The translations under genes and the position numbers were made by a program. This document shows positions 7,625 to 16,090 of a stretch of DNA of 47,480 nucleotides, piece by piece. Below the pieces are notes generated by a model. That model was not told where the DNA came from, did no database searches, and saw nothing but the letters and a program-made list of their open reading frames with translations. Source of the stretch: Cellulosilyticum ruminicola JCM 14822. GTDB lineage: Bacteria; Bacillota; Clostridia; Lachnospirales; Cellulosilyticaceae. The stretch's first letter is position 1, and every line of letters begins with the position of its first letter. The stretch covers positions 1 to 47,480 of the forward strand of contig NZ_BBCG01000026.1 of the NCBI RefSeq assembly GCF_001311925.1. The letters run 5' to 3'.

Positions 7625-8143
7625 CTAAAGCATAAGTTTCATCAAATAATCAGTTTGTTCATCATCACCTAATTTGAAAATGTGCTCACTAAACTTTTTA
7701 AATCCATGCTTTTCATAAAATTTTTGTGCAGAATAATTATGTTCCCATACACCTAGCCAAACGTACTCTAGATTTTTGTCTTTGGCATTTTTAATGGCTT
7801 CTTGCATTAATGCACCACCAATGCCTTTTCCTTTGTACTCCTCAAACACATAGATTCTTTGCACTTCTAATGCATGCTCATGTCCTTTTTCTGTTTGTGC
7901 ATTGCCCACATTGAGTTTCATATAAGCAACTACTTCCTCATTGTCTTTTACGATGAAGAATTGTGACTCTGGATTGCTTACTTCACTTTCGACTTGGGCA
8001 TCTGAGAAGTTTTCCTTAAGATAATTTGCCATATCTTCTTCTGAATTATCCTCTTCAAATGTTTCACAAAATGTTTTTGCTGAAATGTATTTGATTACTT
8101 CTATATCTTCTAAACTACATTCTTGAATTGCTAAATTGTTCAT
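7625..8143 (-). CDS. paiA: GNAT acetyltransferase, PaiA-like (polyamine N-acetyltransferase)
   Basis: A 172-residue GNAT-fold enzyme. The acetyl-CoA loop is YKGKGIGGALMQ, preceded by the strand LEVQRIYV and followed by WLGVWEHNYSAQKFYEKHGF. The text ETFxxxNSxxxMxxYL near the N-terminus, SQFFIV and the ending LGDDEQTDYLM follow Bacillus PaiA closely, whose known activity is N-acetylation of spermidine and spermine. The start is the ATG at 8143 with AGGAGA upstream; a longer in-frame extension has no ribosome binding site. It stands alone with its own terminator. Substrate assignment rests on similarity only. Confidence 0.85.
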   Translation of the reverse strand: MNNLAIQECSLEDIEVIKYISAKTFCETFEEDNSEEDMANYLKENFSDAQVESEVSNPESQFFIVKDNEEVVAYMKLNVGNAQTEKGHEHALEVQRIYVFEEYKGKGIGGALMQEAIKNAKDKNLEYVWLGVWEHNYSAQKFYEKHGFKKFSEHIFKLGDDEQTDYLMKLML

Positions 8144-8213
8144 ACTATCTCCTATTATCTTGCTATACTCTTTTTCCCACTCACACATAGCACATACTAG
8201 CCTTCATAATTCA

Positions 8214-8276
8214 TTAAATCACATTAAACGCAATGTTTATAGGACATTCACTACTTATCTCTACTGATTTAGGCAT
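8214..8276 (-). pseudogene. Twenty-codon remnant resembling an HxlR N-terminus
   Basis: Behind an excellent GGAGG (eight bases before the ATG at 8276) the frame reads MPKSVEISSECPINIAFNVI and stops. CPINIAFNVI resembles the CPVxxALxxIGGKW opening of HxlR regulators, so this looks like the start of a truncated regulator gene. It could also be a free-standing small peptide; the similarity is too short to decide. Confidence 0.35.
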
Positions 8277-8369
8277 TTATATCCTCCATCAAGCACATGT
8301 AATATAAGCAATAGTATCACTTTTACCACTAAGTTTCAATTTTGTGCGTACTATCACAGTTACTAAGTA

Positions 8370-8396
8370 AAAAGGCAGCCATTATGACTGCCTTTT
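8370..8396 (-). terminator. Terminator of the alcohol dehydrogenase-SDR operon
   Basis: A 9-bp stem, AAAAGGCAG with CTGCCTTTT, lies 14 bases past the SDR stop. It has T/A tracts on both sides and could work in either direction. Confidence 0.75.
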
Positions 8397-8409
8397 CATA
8401 TTATAAAAG

Positions 8410-9162
8410 CTATTTATTATATGGACTATCAAATTCACGTTCTGCTTTTTCTACTGCTTCTTCTAATGTCATTCCTGTGAAATGTTGTGCACCAAGGAAA
8501 CGTCCAGATTTCTGATCTTCTATAAATGCCCCAACTACAATACCAGGAATAGCACTTTCAGGTGCATTTGGCGCCTGCATGCCACCTAAATCTGTTCTAC
8601 ACCAACCTGGATCTGTTAAGTTAATGCATACATCAGTTCCTTCAACTGTAGCACCTAAATCAATTGTAATTTTATCTAATGCAGCTTTACTAGCTGAATA
8701 CCCTGCCTGTTGTGGTTCAAGTGCAATACCACTTGTTGTGTTTAAAATTCTTCCAAATCCTCTTTCAATCATCTTAGGCATAAAGTGATAGCAAATCATC
8801 GCTGGTGCAATGGTATTGATTTTAAAGCTCTCTGTATAATCTGTTACAGGTGTTTTGAAATATTCATTACGATATGCTATTTGTAATCCTGCATTATTAA
8901 GCACAATGTCTATCTCTACACCAAGATTATCAATTTCTTTTAACATTTTTTCAACTGCTTCTAAATCTGATAATTCTGCACATACACCATAAGCTTGAAC
9001 GCCTAATTTGTGAACTTCTTCTACTACTTTTAATGTATGTTCTAATTTCCTACTATGTAAAATCAAATTACAACCTTGCTCTGCCATAAATTTGGCTGTA
9101 AGATAACCTATTCCTCTACTTGCTCCTGTTATAAACGCCCATCTACCTTTAACATCAATCAT
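8410..9162 (-). CDS. Short-chain dehydrogenase/reductase
   Basis: A 250-residue classical SDR with a Rossmann fold: cofactor loop TGASRGIG (12-19), NNAG (89-92), catalytic Ser144 and the Y155xxxK159 pair (YSASK). After the cofactor loop, HSRK suggests an NADP preference, though this is only a hint. The gene follows the iron alcohol dehydrogenase at 9167 with a 4-base gap, and its ribosome binding site (GAGG) lies inside that gene's last codons, so the two are co-transcribed and probably act on the same carbonyl or polyol substrate. An AraC regulator is divergently transcribed upstream of the pair. The specific substrate is unknown. Confidence 0.93.
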   Translation of the reverse strand: MIDVKGRWAFITGASRGIGYLTAKFMAEQGCNLILHSRKLEHTLKVVEEVHKLGVQAYGVCAELSDLEAVEKMLKEIDNLGVEIDIVLNNAGLQIAYRNEYFKTPVTDYTESFKINTIAPAMICYHFMPKMIERGFGRILNTTSGIALEPQQAGYSASKAALDKITIDLGATVEGTDVCINLTDPGWCRTDLGGMQAPNAPESAIPGIVVGAFIEDQKSGRFLGAQHFTGMTLEEAVEKAEREFDSPYNK

Positions 9163-9166
9163 TCTA

Positions 9167-10345
9167 TTATACCTCTGCTCTCACCGCTATTTTTAAAATT
9201 TGAGTTACATCTTCTGCACTTAAAGGTTTAAATCCCCATGTCTTATCTTTGATGCCGAGATTTTTCACAAGTACTGGAATGTCTTCTTCTCTTGCACCTA
9301 ACTCCTTAAAGTTAATTGGCATACCTATCTCATGAAGGAATTTTCTAAATGCCTTAATTCCTTTCATAGCTGTTTCTTTAGGGTTTTCAAAGTTCATTTC
9401 ACAGCCAAATACCCTAACTGCCATCTGAGCAAATCTCATCACATTATGGTCACATACAAATTCCATCCAAGCAGGCATCACTACAGCCAATCCTGCCCCA
9501 TGTGCGCAATCATATAATCCTGAAAGCTCATGTTCAATGGCATGACTATTCCAATCCTGACTTCTTCCTACGCCTACAATATCATTGTGCGCCACAGTTC
9601 CTGCCCACATAATGTTAGCCCTTGCTTCATAATTATTAGGTTCATTTATTACTCTTGGTGCTTCTTTTAACAATGTAAGTAGTAAACCTTCGCAAAGTCT
9701 ATCTGTAACTTCTACTTCTAGTGTATTTGTGAAATAACGTTCAAATACATGGGCCATAATATCTGTAACGCCACATGCTGTTTGATATGCTGGTAACGTA
9801 CAAGTAAGCTCTGGATTTAATATTGAAAATCTTGGTCTTAATAAATCAGAGCCTGTATCACGTTTTAACATACCTTCCTCTTTCGTTACAACCGAACCAC
9901 CAGATGCTTCACTTCCAGCTGCCGCTATTGTAAGAACAGTTCCAATAGGTAATGCACGTTCTACAATTTTACCCGTTCCATAGAAATCCCAAAAGTCTCC
10001 ATCATAAAGTGCACCTATAGCAATAGCTTTTGAACTATCAATGCAAGAACCACCTCCTACTGATAAAATAAAATCTACATTTTCTTTCCTGCAAATTTCA
10101 ATACCTTCATAAATTTTTGTATCTCTTGGATTTGGTTGTACACCACCTAATTCTACAAAATCTATATTTTCTTTAGTCAATGATGCCTTCACACGGTCAA
10201 GCAATCCTGATTCTACTGCTGATTTACTGCCATAATGAATTAATACTTTATTGCCACCATACTTCTTTACATAACTTCCACATTCATTTTCTCTTTGTTT
10301 ACCAAATATAAATTCTGTTGGACTGTAAAAATTAAAATTTTCCAT
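9167..10345 (-). CDS. Iron-containing alcohol dehydrogenase (butanol dehydrogenase/YqhD-like)
   Basis: A 392-residue group III alcohol dehydrogenase similar in style to clostridial butanol dehydrogenases and YqhD, enzymes that reduce aldehydes with NADPH. It shows the FGKQRE and NPRDTKI N-terminal features, the nucleotide loop GGGSCIDSSKAIA (about 97-109), TIAAAGSEASGG, and metal ligands in GVTDIMAHVFERY and HAIEHELSGLYDCAHG. The start at 10345 is supported by AGGAGA. It is the first gene of a two-gene operon with the SDR. The divergent AraC regulator and a palindrome at 10446-10464 suggest induction by a small molecule. Confidence 0.92.
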   Translation of the reverse strand: MENFNFYSPTEFIFGKQRENECGSYVKKYGGNKVLIHYGSKSAVESGLLDRVKASLTKENIDFVELGGVQPNPRDTKIYEGIEICRKENVDFILSVGGGSCIDSSKAIAIGALYDGDFWDFYGTGKIVERALPIGTVLTIAAAGSEASGGSVVTKEEGMLKRDTGSDLLRPRFSILNPELTCTLPAYQTACGVTDIMAHVFERYFTNTLEVEVTDRLCEGLLLTLLKEAPRVINEPNNYEARANIMWAGTVAHNDIVGVGRSQDWNSHAIEHELSGLYDCAHGAGLAVVMPAWMEFVCDHNVMRFAQMAVRVFGCEMNFENPKETAMKGIKAFRKFLHEIGMPINFKELGAREEDIPVLVKNLGIKDKTWGFKPLSAEDVTQILKIAVRAEV

Positions 10346-10445
10346 ATATTGCTATCTCCTTTATATTTTTGTATAAATATATTCCTATTTATTAATTTAT
10401 CTAACATAATTATAGCTTTTTCATTTAAAATGCGGTGTAATAATC

Positions 10446-10464
10446 TTATACAATAATTGTATAA
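10446..10464. promoter_or_regulatory. Perfect 19-bp palindrome between adh and araC
   Basis: TTATACAATAATTGTATAA is a perfect inverted repeat (9-bp arms around a central A), 23 bases upstream of the AraC-type gene and 100 bases from the adh start. It is a good candidate binding site for a dimeric regulator acting on one or both divergent promoters. Confidence 0.55.
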
Positions 10465-10487
10465 ATCTATTTTGTGAGGTATAAGTT

Positions 10488-11366
10488 ATGTCTGCTCTTC
10501 TTGAAAAAAGTGATTTAATCAATACACCTATAGAATGTTTTTATTTCCATAGTAATAAGGATTCACTGCCAGTTAAGCCCCATTGGCACTATTATATGGA
10601 AATACTTTATGTCATTAACGGTGTTGCTCAAATTGACTTAGATAATGCCTCTTATGTCCTTCATAGTGGTGGAATGATTCTCCTTCATCCTAAAACAGTT
10701 CATGCTATTTCTTCTAATCATGATTTTCCTCTTTATATGGTGGGTATTAAACTAGATATTAGTCATATGCATTTAACGACTGATTATGCCCCTAAACTTC
10801 GAAGCATCTTCCGCTTTGCAGAAAAAAAACAGTTACATATAGTTTTTAACGCAAATGAAACAAGTAAAATAAATGCTTCTGAGATTTTTCAGCGCTGCAT
10901 TCAAGAATATCGAATGAAGCATTACTGCTATGACATGATTATACATTCTGAGCTTTATAAGTTACTCATTGGAATTGTAAGATGTTGGCAGGACAAAGGA
11001 TTCGTAATTGGCCATGAAATCTATGCAGAGGATGAAAAATATGATATCTACAATATTACCGAATATATCGATGCCAATATACACTCTAATCTGCGTGTAA
11101 CAGATATCGCTGCTAAATGTCAAATGAGCTATTCTCACTTTGCCAAAAAGTTTCTCCACGTCTACCATGAAAGCTGTAAATCCTATATTGAAAAAATACG
11201 TATTCATAAAACGAAAGACTATCTAATGTTTACCGATTTTGATATTACCTATATCAGTTTAGAATTGGGGTTTTCAGATTCTAGCCATATGATTAAGTCT
11301 TTCAAAGGAGCTACAGGTTTAACACCTGGAGAATATCGAAAAAGAGCAATATCTAATCATAATTAA
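10488..11366 (+). CDS. AraC-family transcriptional regulator
   Basis: A 292-residue regulator with an N-terminal cupin-type sensor domain (HWHYYMEILYVINGVAQIDL, about 32-51, with histidines fitting the cupin barrel) and a C-terminal double helix-turn-helix (about 190-285; TDIAAKCQMSYSHFAKKF, then ISLELGFSDSSHMIKSFK and the family signature ending TGLTPGEYRK). The start ATG at 10488 follows GAGGT. It is transcribed divergently from the alcohol dehydrogenase/SDR operon, its likely target. The ligand is unknown. Confidence 0.93.
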   Translation: MSALLEKSDLINTPIECFYFHSNKDSLPVKPHWHYYMEILYVINGVAQIDLDNASYVLHSGGMILLHPKTVHAISSNHDFPLYMVGIKLDISHMHLTTDYAPKLRSIFRFAEKKQLHIVFNANETSKINASEIFQRCIQEYRMKHYCYDMIIHSELYKLLIGIVRCWQDKGFVIGHEIYAEDEKYDIYNITEYIDANIHSNLRVTDIAAKCQMSYSHFAKKFLHVYHESCKSYIEKIRIHKTKDYLMFTDFDITYISLELGFSDSSHMIKSFKGATGLTPGEYRKRAISNHN

Positions 11367-11435
11367 TATAACTGTGTCCATCAGAATTTTCTTCAACCAA
11401 ATAAAATACTATCGCATACAATACGATAATATTTT

Positions 11436-11493
11436 CAGGCTGTAGACAATTACATTGTCTACAGCCTGAGCAGAGTTCAAACTTGAACTCTGC
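11436..11493 (+). terminator. Two tandem hairpins after the araC gene
   Basis: Hairpin 1 (11436-11468) has a 15-bp perfect stem and a 3-base loop. Hairpin 2 (11470-11493) has a 10- or 11-bp perfect stem and a tiny loop, followed by TTCTTTGT. Only one base separates them. They end the araC transcript and stand between it and a converging pseudogene. Confidence 0.7.
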
Positions 11494-11506
11494 TTCTTTG
11501 TACCAA

Positions 11507-11786
11507 CTAAATTTTATTTATACATATCTTTATATAAAACTGTTTAAGTAGGGTTAGCATAATACAATCAATTCCACCACTTAAATTCTTGATTACTGAA
11601 CTAACTGTGTAAATAGGCCCCAAGATATTCCCCACCATCCTAATATTAAGCTAAGTAATATAAATCTTCGAAGTTCTTTTAAATGTCAAAGCATGTAATA
11701 CACTATTGATAAACTATAAACCTTACGCCTCTCGTTAATTCATCGTTAATTTCAGTCGTACTAAGTCCTTCTATTCCTTTAATCAT
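11507..11786 (-). pseudogene. Conserved clostridial membrane-associated protein, degenerate
   Basis: It starts well: GGGGGATAATAAA before the ATG at 11786, then MIKGIEGLSTTEINDELTRG, VRFIVYQ and a stop. In shifted frames the text continues YCISVLHALTFKRTSKIY, LILGWWGISWG and PIYTVSSVIKNLSGG to a stop at 11507. The pattern RFVVYQYCIS...FGWWGIPWGPIYTI is a family I recall as an unnamed hypothetical protein with predicted membrane segments. Here the middle (about 15 residues) is deleted and there are at least two frame lesions. Function unknown. Confidence 0.65.
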
Positions 11787-11885
11787 TTTATTATCCCCCA
11801 ATAAACTCATTAAAAGAAACGTATTCTTTTTTCCATTTTATTATGCTTGAGTAATTGATTGAATATTTAATATACTTTTCGAAGC

Positions 11886-12761
11886 TCAAGCTTCTAGCTC
11901 TTCTAACTTTGGTATAGAATTGGCTGCGCCTGCTCTTCCTACTGCAATAGCAGATGCCTTAGCCGCTAACTCTAATGCCTCCTGAACTTCATGCCCACGC
12001 ATAATTTCTGCAAGATAAAATCCTGTAAATGTATCTCCGGCCGCTGTTGTATCTACTACATCTACCTTAAAACTTGACTGCCTATATCGCTTTTCGCTTT
12101 GTCCATATCTAGCCCCTTTATCTCCTAATGTAAGTACCACAGAAGCTTTAGGATATTTTTTTAACATTTCATTTAAAATCTCTTCTGGTTCTGTCTTTCC
12201 AGTAACTTGATAACCTTCTACTTCATTTAATAAAAAAGTATCAATCTTATTAAAATCACACTTTTCTAACTGTTGATCATATGGCGAAGGATTAAGTATG
12301 ATTTTTAATCCTTTTTCATAAGCTTGCTCAATGAGATAATCCACTAGATTCACTTCATTTTGTAATAATAAATAATCGCCTTTTTCAAATTGTGACAATA
12401 TCGCATCTATATAGTCTTTAGTAATTCTTCGATTACTACCGCCAAATAATACAATTGAATTTTGACCTGATTCTTCTACCTGAATAATTGCATGTCCACT
12501 TTTGCCATCAATCTGCTTCACATGCTGTATGTCAACGCCATTTTCAGCTAACACACTGCAAAGCTCCTGACCATCTTCGCCTACCATTCCCGCATGATAT
12601 ACATTAGCCCCAGCCTTAGCTAATGCAATAGATTGATTTAAACCTTTACCTCCACAGAATATCTCCATCTTTGTAGAGGCTATAGTTTCTCCAAGTGTCA
12701 CAATATGTGGCAATGAATAAACATAGTCATAGTTTAATGATCCAAAATTTAATATTCTCAT
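11886..12761 (-). CDS. PfkB-family sugar kinase (ribokinase-like)
   Basis: A 291-residue cytoplasmic ATP-dependent kinase. The N-terminal PfkB signature region is FCGGKGLNQSIALAKAGA; the C-terminal signature VVDTTAAGDTFTGFYLAEI contains the catalytic base Asp in TAAGDTF. The layout and motifs fit ribokinase best (GGKGxNQA, AAGD), but other pentose or nucleoside kinases of the family cannot be excluded. I start at the ATG at 12761, five bases after AGGAGG, rather than at an in-frame upstream ATG without support. It is alone, with no ribose transporter next to it, so a scavenging role is likely. Confidence 0.88.
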   Translation of the reverse strand: MRILNFGSLNYDYVYSLPHIVTLGETIASTKMEIFCGGKGLNQSIALAKAGANVYHAGMVGEDGQELCSVLAENGVDIQHVKQIDGKSGHAIIQVEESGQNSIVLFGGSNRRITKDYIDAILSQFEKGDYLLLQNEVNLVDYLIEQAYEKGLKIILNPSPYDQQLEKCDFNKIDTFLLNEVEGYQVTGKTEPEEILNEMLKKYPKASVVLTLGDKGARYGQSEKRYRQSSFKVDVVDTTAAGDTFTGFYLAEIMRGHEVQEALELAAKASAIAVGRAGAANSIPKLEELEA

Positions 12762-12858
12762 ATGCTCCTCCTTATCACTATTCATATATCTTATGTATTC
12801 TTTTATATTCAATTATATATACAGCCATTTTCAATGTAATGCTACAAATCAACTAAAA

Positions 12859-12902
12859 AATCCTAGAGCATAAGCCTCTTCACATTCTTATGCTCTAGGA
12901 TT
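12859..12902 (-). terminator. Strong hairpin with T-tract
   Basis: A 16-bp perfect stem (AATCCTAGAGCATAAG and its complement) is followed on the minus strand by TTTTTTAG. The gene it served has vanished; only a 21-codon frame (12985-13050) and the nitroreductase fragment lie upstream. Confidence 0.8.
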
Positions 12903-13056
12903 AGATATCTTTAATTGTACTATTTTCTGACTCGATATACTATCATTAATTTATTTTTAAACTAAATATGCTTTATAGTTAACTTAATATTTCTTGTAAA
13001 TTAGTGCTCATGCTATCAATTTTTTTCATCATATCATATATCATTGTTACATATTA

Positions 13057-13242
13057 TTGATTAGTTTTTCTTCTGGTTTTGCCTTAGCATTATGTGTTTC
13101 ATAAAAATGAAAATCATTCTCTTATTTTATAACTCTCCATGGTTGTGTATTAGTAGCTGAAGGAGCTAATCTAAGCATTTCCAAAGCACTAGCATATTCA
13201 CCTGCCTCTTGCTCAGTTAAAGGATTGAAAAAGTTATCTTTA
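13057..13242 (-). pseudogene. Nitroreductase gene fragment, about 95% identical to part of 16091-16927
   Basis: 186 bases match 16233-16418 with about nine differences. The translated text (FNPLTEQEAGEYASALEMLR, APSATNTQPWRVIK, ENDFHFYETHN) corresponds to the second half of the intact gene, with a TAA replacing a Gln codon. Both ends are cut off abruptly. It is a partial, dead copy in the same orientation as the intact gene. Confidence 0.9.
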
Positions 13243-13351
13243 GTATATGTGCACTCTTTTGCATGTGGACTCCCATTTATTTTGAATGTTTTATGTATGC
13301 AAATAACTGCAAACTATTTTCTAATAAAAAATAACCTCTTGTCAAATAATA

Positions 13352-13396
13352 AAAGTCCATAATATAAGTATTAGATGCACTTATATTATGGACTTT
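13352..13396 (-). terminator. Terminator after the GT2 gene
   Basis: A 17-bp perfect stem (13352-13368 with 13380-13396) lies about 135 bases past the glycosyltransferase stop and is flanked by A/T tracts. Confidence 0.65.
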
Positions 13397-13509
13397 GTTT
13401 AAATTTATCTTGAGCAATGATTTAACTGATTTCATAGGTTACCTAAATATTAATGTGAGTATATATTTTTTCAAGTTGATTTAAAATTTTCCTAATATTT
13501 AGTAGAGCA

Positions 13510-13538
13510 CATATCTTATATTATATTATATTATATTA
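13510..13538. repeat. TTATA pentanucleotide tandem repeat over the GT2 stop codon
   Basis: Four to five copies of TTATA lie here, the last degenerate. The stop codon of the glycosyltransferase gene (13531-13533) falls inside the run, so copy-number change would alter the C-terminus by a few residues. Confidence 0.7.
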
Positions 13539-14733
13539 TTTTATATTTACAATATGATCTGCTATTTTTTTTATGTTCTGTTTTTGCCCAAACAGTTTTT
13601 CTGTAAGTAACTGCTCCATATAAAACTGCCCCATACATACATATTGCATAGTGTAATAAGTTAAGCAAATATATTAAATCATAATCATTGCAATATAGAC
13701 CATATAAAATAATATAAATACACATAACTGTGCTTAGAATAACAAGAAATGTTGGGATATACATTTGAGTAACGAGTATATATATGGTAACAATTGTAAA
13801 TACTATTATTCTAGCAGGTGTATTAATAAATAAAAAGGTTTCTATTAATTGCAATCTAGGCTTTCTAATAAACTCTTTAATGACTTTCCCTGTTAATTTG
13901 ATACTAACTTGTGTATGTCCCCTACACCATCTTATTCGTTGAATCATAGATGGCTTAAATTCATCAAGATTTTGATTGAGCACATACTGTTCTTTAACAA
14001 ACTTAATTTTGTACCCCTTTAAAATAGCTAATACACTAAACTCTAAGTCTTCTGTTAGTGTTGTACAATGCTGAAAATCTACATCATCAAAAACACTTCT
14101 ATTAATACTAAACCCTGTGCCTGATAAAGAAGCTGATAAGCCTGCATTATTTCTCGAAATTTGCCTATCATAAGTTGTCCAATTAAATGCCGCTGTAAAA
14201 CTCCTTGCAATAAAACTTTCATCATTATCTGAACATATTCTACATTGCAGTATGTCAAACTGCTGATGATAATAATCAAAAGCGCTCAGCATCTGAGGAC
14301 TAACTTTATTATCAGCATCCAGTATAACAATATACTCATCCTTCCAAAGATTATGTTTCTTTAAATATTCAATCCCACTATTTAAAGCTTTAGGCTTACT
14401 CCCTCCCTTAACAGGTATTACTTCCATATTAAAGTCCCTAACATTTTTTTTAAATTCATGACATAGCATTTCTGTTTGATCTGTACAATGATCTGCAATA
14501 ACATATACGTTAAACAACCGCTTATCATAATTACTATTATAGAGTGCTTTTAAATTATCTAATATCACTTCCTCTTCATTATGACAGGCAATTAATACAG
14601 TGAAAGTCGCACATGGACTAATTGCGTATTCACTTGGTATCTCTTTTTTTATAAAGCCAACTGTAGAAATAACAATATCATATAAAATACATAGTACTAA
14701 TATCCAAACTAATATAATCACTTTAAGCTCCAT
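13531..14733 (-). CDS. Membrane glycosyltransferase family 2, processive type
   Basis: A 400-residue enzyme with one N-terminal membrane helix (about 4-25), a cytoplasmic GT-A domain and two or more C-terminal membrane segments (about 295-375). The domain carries the processive GT2 motifs: DAD at 139-141 (metal/UDP), SGTGF at 204-208, the catalytic TED at 227-229 and QRIRW at 265-269. These mark polysaccharide synthases of the cellulose/chitin/poly-GlcNAc type. The divergent gene at 14863 encodes a GH8-like exported protein, so the pair resembles the Bacillus YdaM/YdaJ exopolysaccharide arrangement (inference). No ribosome binding site of the usual strength precedes the ATG at 14733. The sugar is unknown. 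Confidence 0.85.
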   Translation of the reverse strand: MELKVIILVWILVLCILYDIVISTVGFIKKEIPSEYAISPCATFTVLIACHNEEEVILDNLKALYNSNYDKRLFNVYVIADHCTDQTEMLCHEFKKNVRDFNMEVIPVKGGSKPKALNSGIEYLKKHNLWKDEYIVILDADNKVSPQMLSAFDYYHQQFDILQCRICSDNDESFIARSFTAAFNWTTYDRQISRNNAGLSASLSGTGFSINRSVFDDVDFQHCTTLTEDLEFSVLAILKGYKIKFVKEQYVLNQNLDEFKPSMIQRIRWCRGHTQVSIKLTGKVIKEFIRKPRLQLIETFLFINTPARIIVFTIVTIYILVTQMYIPTFLVILSTVMCIYIILYGLYCNDYDLIYLLNLLHYAICMYGAVLYGAVTYRKTVWAKTEHKKNSRSYCKYKII

Positions 14734-14862
14734 TCTATATTTTTATTATGCCTTATTTTCTTGTACTAATATTTAATCTCTTTAATTATTTGTAGAATTT
14801 TTCATATATATAGAATTTTATAGTATTATTCCAACAATAATATACACAAAGGATTAGGACAT

Positions 14863-15789
14863 ATGTACAAAAAAATATTTTTATTTCTTATCACTACTAT
14901 TATTATAGTCACTACAGTCGCCTTTTATCCTCATGCACATTCTTATGAATTTAGAATGACACAATCATTCGTAGAAAAAAGATGTCTCGTCATGACCATG
15001 GATGGTATTAAAACAACCTATCATTTACCAGCAAAAAGCTATGAATATGCTTCTGGAGAAGAAGTACTACGCTAGTCTATAGGACTTATGATGCTTCATT
15101 ATGCATATACTAAAAATGAGTCAGGTTTTGAAAACCTAAGATTATTTTGTAAGGAAAAGTTAAAAAATAATCCTATTTATGTATATCGTGAAGGCTTTTC
15201 AACAAATGCTTTAATTGATGACTTTTGTATAGTAGAAGCTTTATTTTTAGCTGCTGAAACTTTTGATAATCCTCTTTATCGCAAGCAAGCCTTAGATTAT
15301 GCTAACGTGTTATACCAAACAAATACTACAAAAGCTATTGTTACCTCAGGTTATATTTCTGATAGTTTTCCACTTTATTATAATAATTATAACTATGAGA
15401 CGTACAATAAAGACTCTATTCATATAGTCCAAGGACTAAAAACATTACTTCAATTAGCTGAGATTGATGCGCTGCCATCAACTAGCTTACAATGGTTAAA
15501 ACAGCGTATAGCAGAAGGCACATTATATGGCAGTTACACCATTACTGGTGAACCTCTAACAGATATTCAATCTGCAGCTGCTTATGCATTAGCTGCTAGA
15601 ATTGCTGCTAATGTAGGAGATTATCCACTCTATAATCAATGTATACAACGTATGGAACAGTATAAAATTACTGATAAGCCTAGCGAAATGCTTGGTGCTT
15701 TGGGAAATGCTGAAACTGGGGAGGCTTTCTCATTTGACCAACTCTCAGCACTCTTAGCTTATGATGCAAAACAGCTTTTTTATAATTAA
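14863..15789 (+). pseudogene. GH8-like (alpha/alpha)6 exported protein with an in-frame amber codon
   Basis: One frame runs from the ATG at 14863 to the stop at 15789 (about 308 codons) interrupted only by TAG at 15073-15075 (codon 71). An N-terminal signal/anchor (residues 5-22) is followed by YEYASGEEVLR, the amber codon, SIGLMMLHYA, then STNALIDDFCIVEALFLAAE and IQSAAAYALAARIA. The S/E-x-G-x-MML segment and the later NALIDDxxIxxALxxA pattern resemble GH8-type hydrolases, which trim polysaccharide during export. The amber codon lies beside the segment where GH8 enzymes carry the general-acid Glu, so even read-through might not restore activity. Downstream text shows no further lesion, so inactivation is recent. 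Family assignment is moderate. Confidence 0.65.
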
Positions 15790-15823
15790 AAGTCTATCGC
15801 TTAATGCATAGCTCATTTTTACT

Positions 15824-15871
15824 AAAAAGGATCTTTCTGAACTAGAATTTCTAATTCAAAAAGATCCTTTT
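15824..15871 (+). terminator. Terminator after the GH8-like gene
   Basis: A stem of over 20 bp with few mismatches (15824-15846 with 15849-15871) ends in CCTTTTG. It lies 35 bases past the stop. Confidence 0.8.
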
Positions 15872-15879
15872 GTGCTAAT

Positions 15880-16090
15880 TTTATTCTAAATTTATTATAT
15901 CTCGAAACTATTAATGTAAGCAGTAAATAGTTCGTACCTCGAAAACTAGTAGTTTTTTGAGACAAAGGCGAACAATAGATAAAACAGGTCAGATTTTTCT
16001 TGTTCCCAATATAGAAATTGAAACATGGTGAACCAATCTTGGTGAATCAGATTGTGAGGTAATTATTTAGAACCAGCTTCACGGATTCAG
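15880..16090. other. Gene-free stretch, possible decayed reading frame
   Basis: No intact gene. Read on the plus strand, short open pieces (FVPRKLVVF, KLKHGEPILVNQIVR, LFRTSFTDSVNT) are separated by four or more stops. They could be the start of a dead protein gene, but I do not recognise it. Confidence 0.25.

Noticed and set aside
9167-10345. Assigning butanol or 1,3-propanediol as the substrate of the intact alcohol dehydrogenase
   Set aside because: Family motifs do not fix the substrate, and no dehydratase or CoA-aldehyde dehydrogenase lies nearby.
12985-13050. 21-codon frame ending KKIDSMSTNLQEILS
   Set aside because: No ribosome binding site, too short, and composed of low-information helical text; chance cannot be excluded.
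13500-13540. TTATA repeats as a CRISPR or plasmid iteron array
   Set aside because: The units are 5 bases without spacers, so this is a simple microsatellite.
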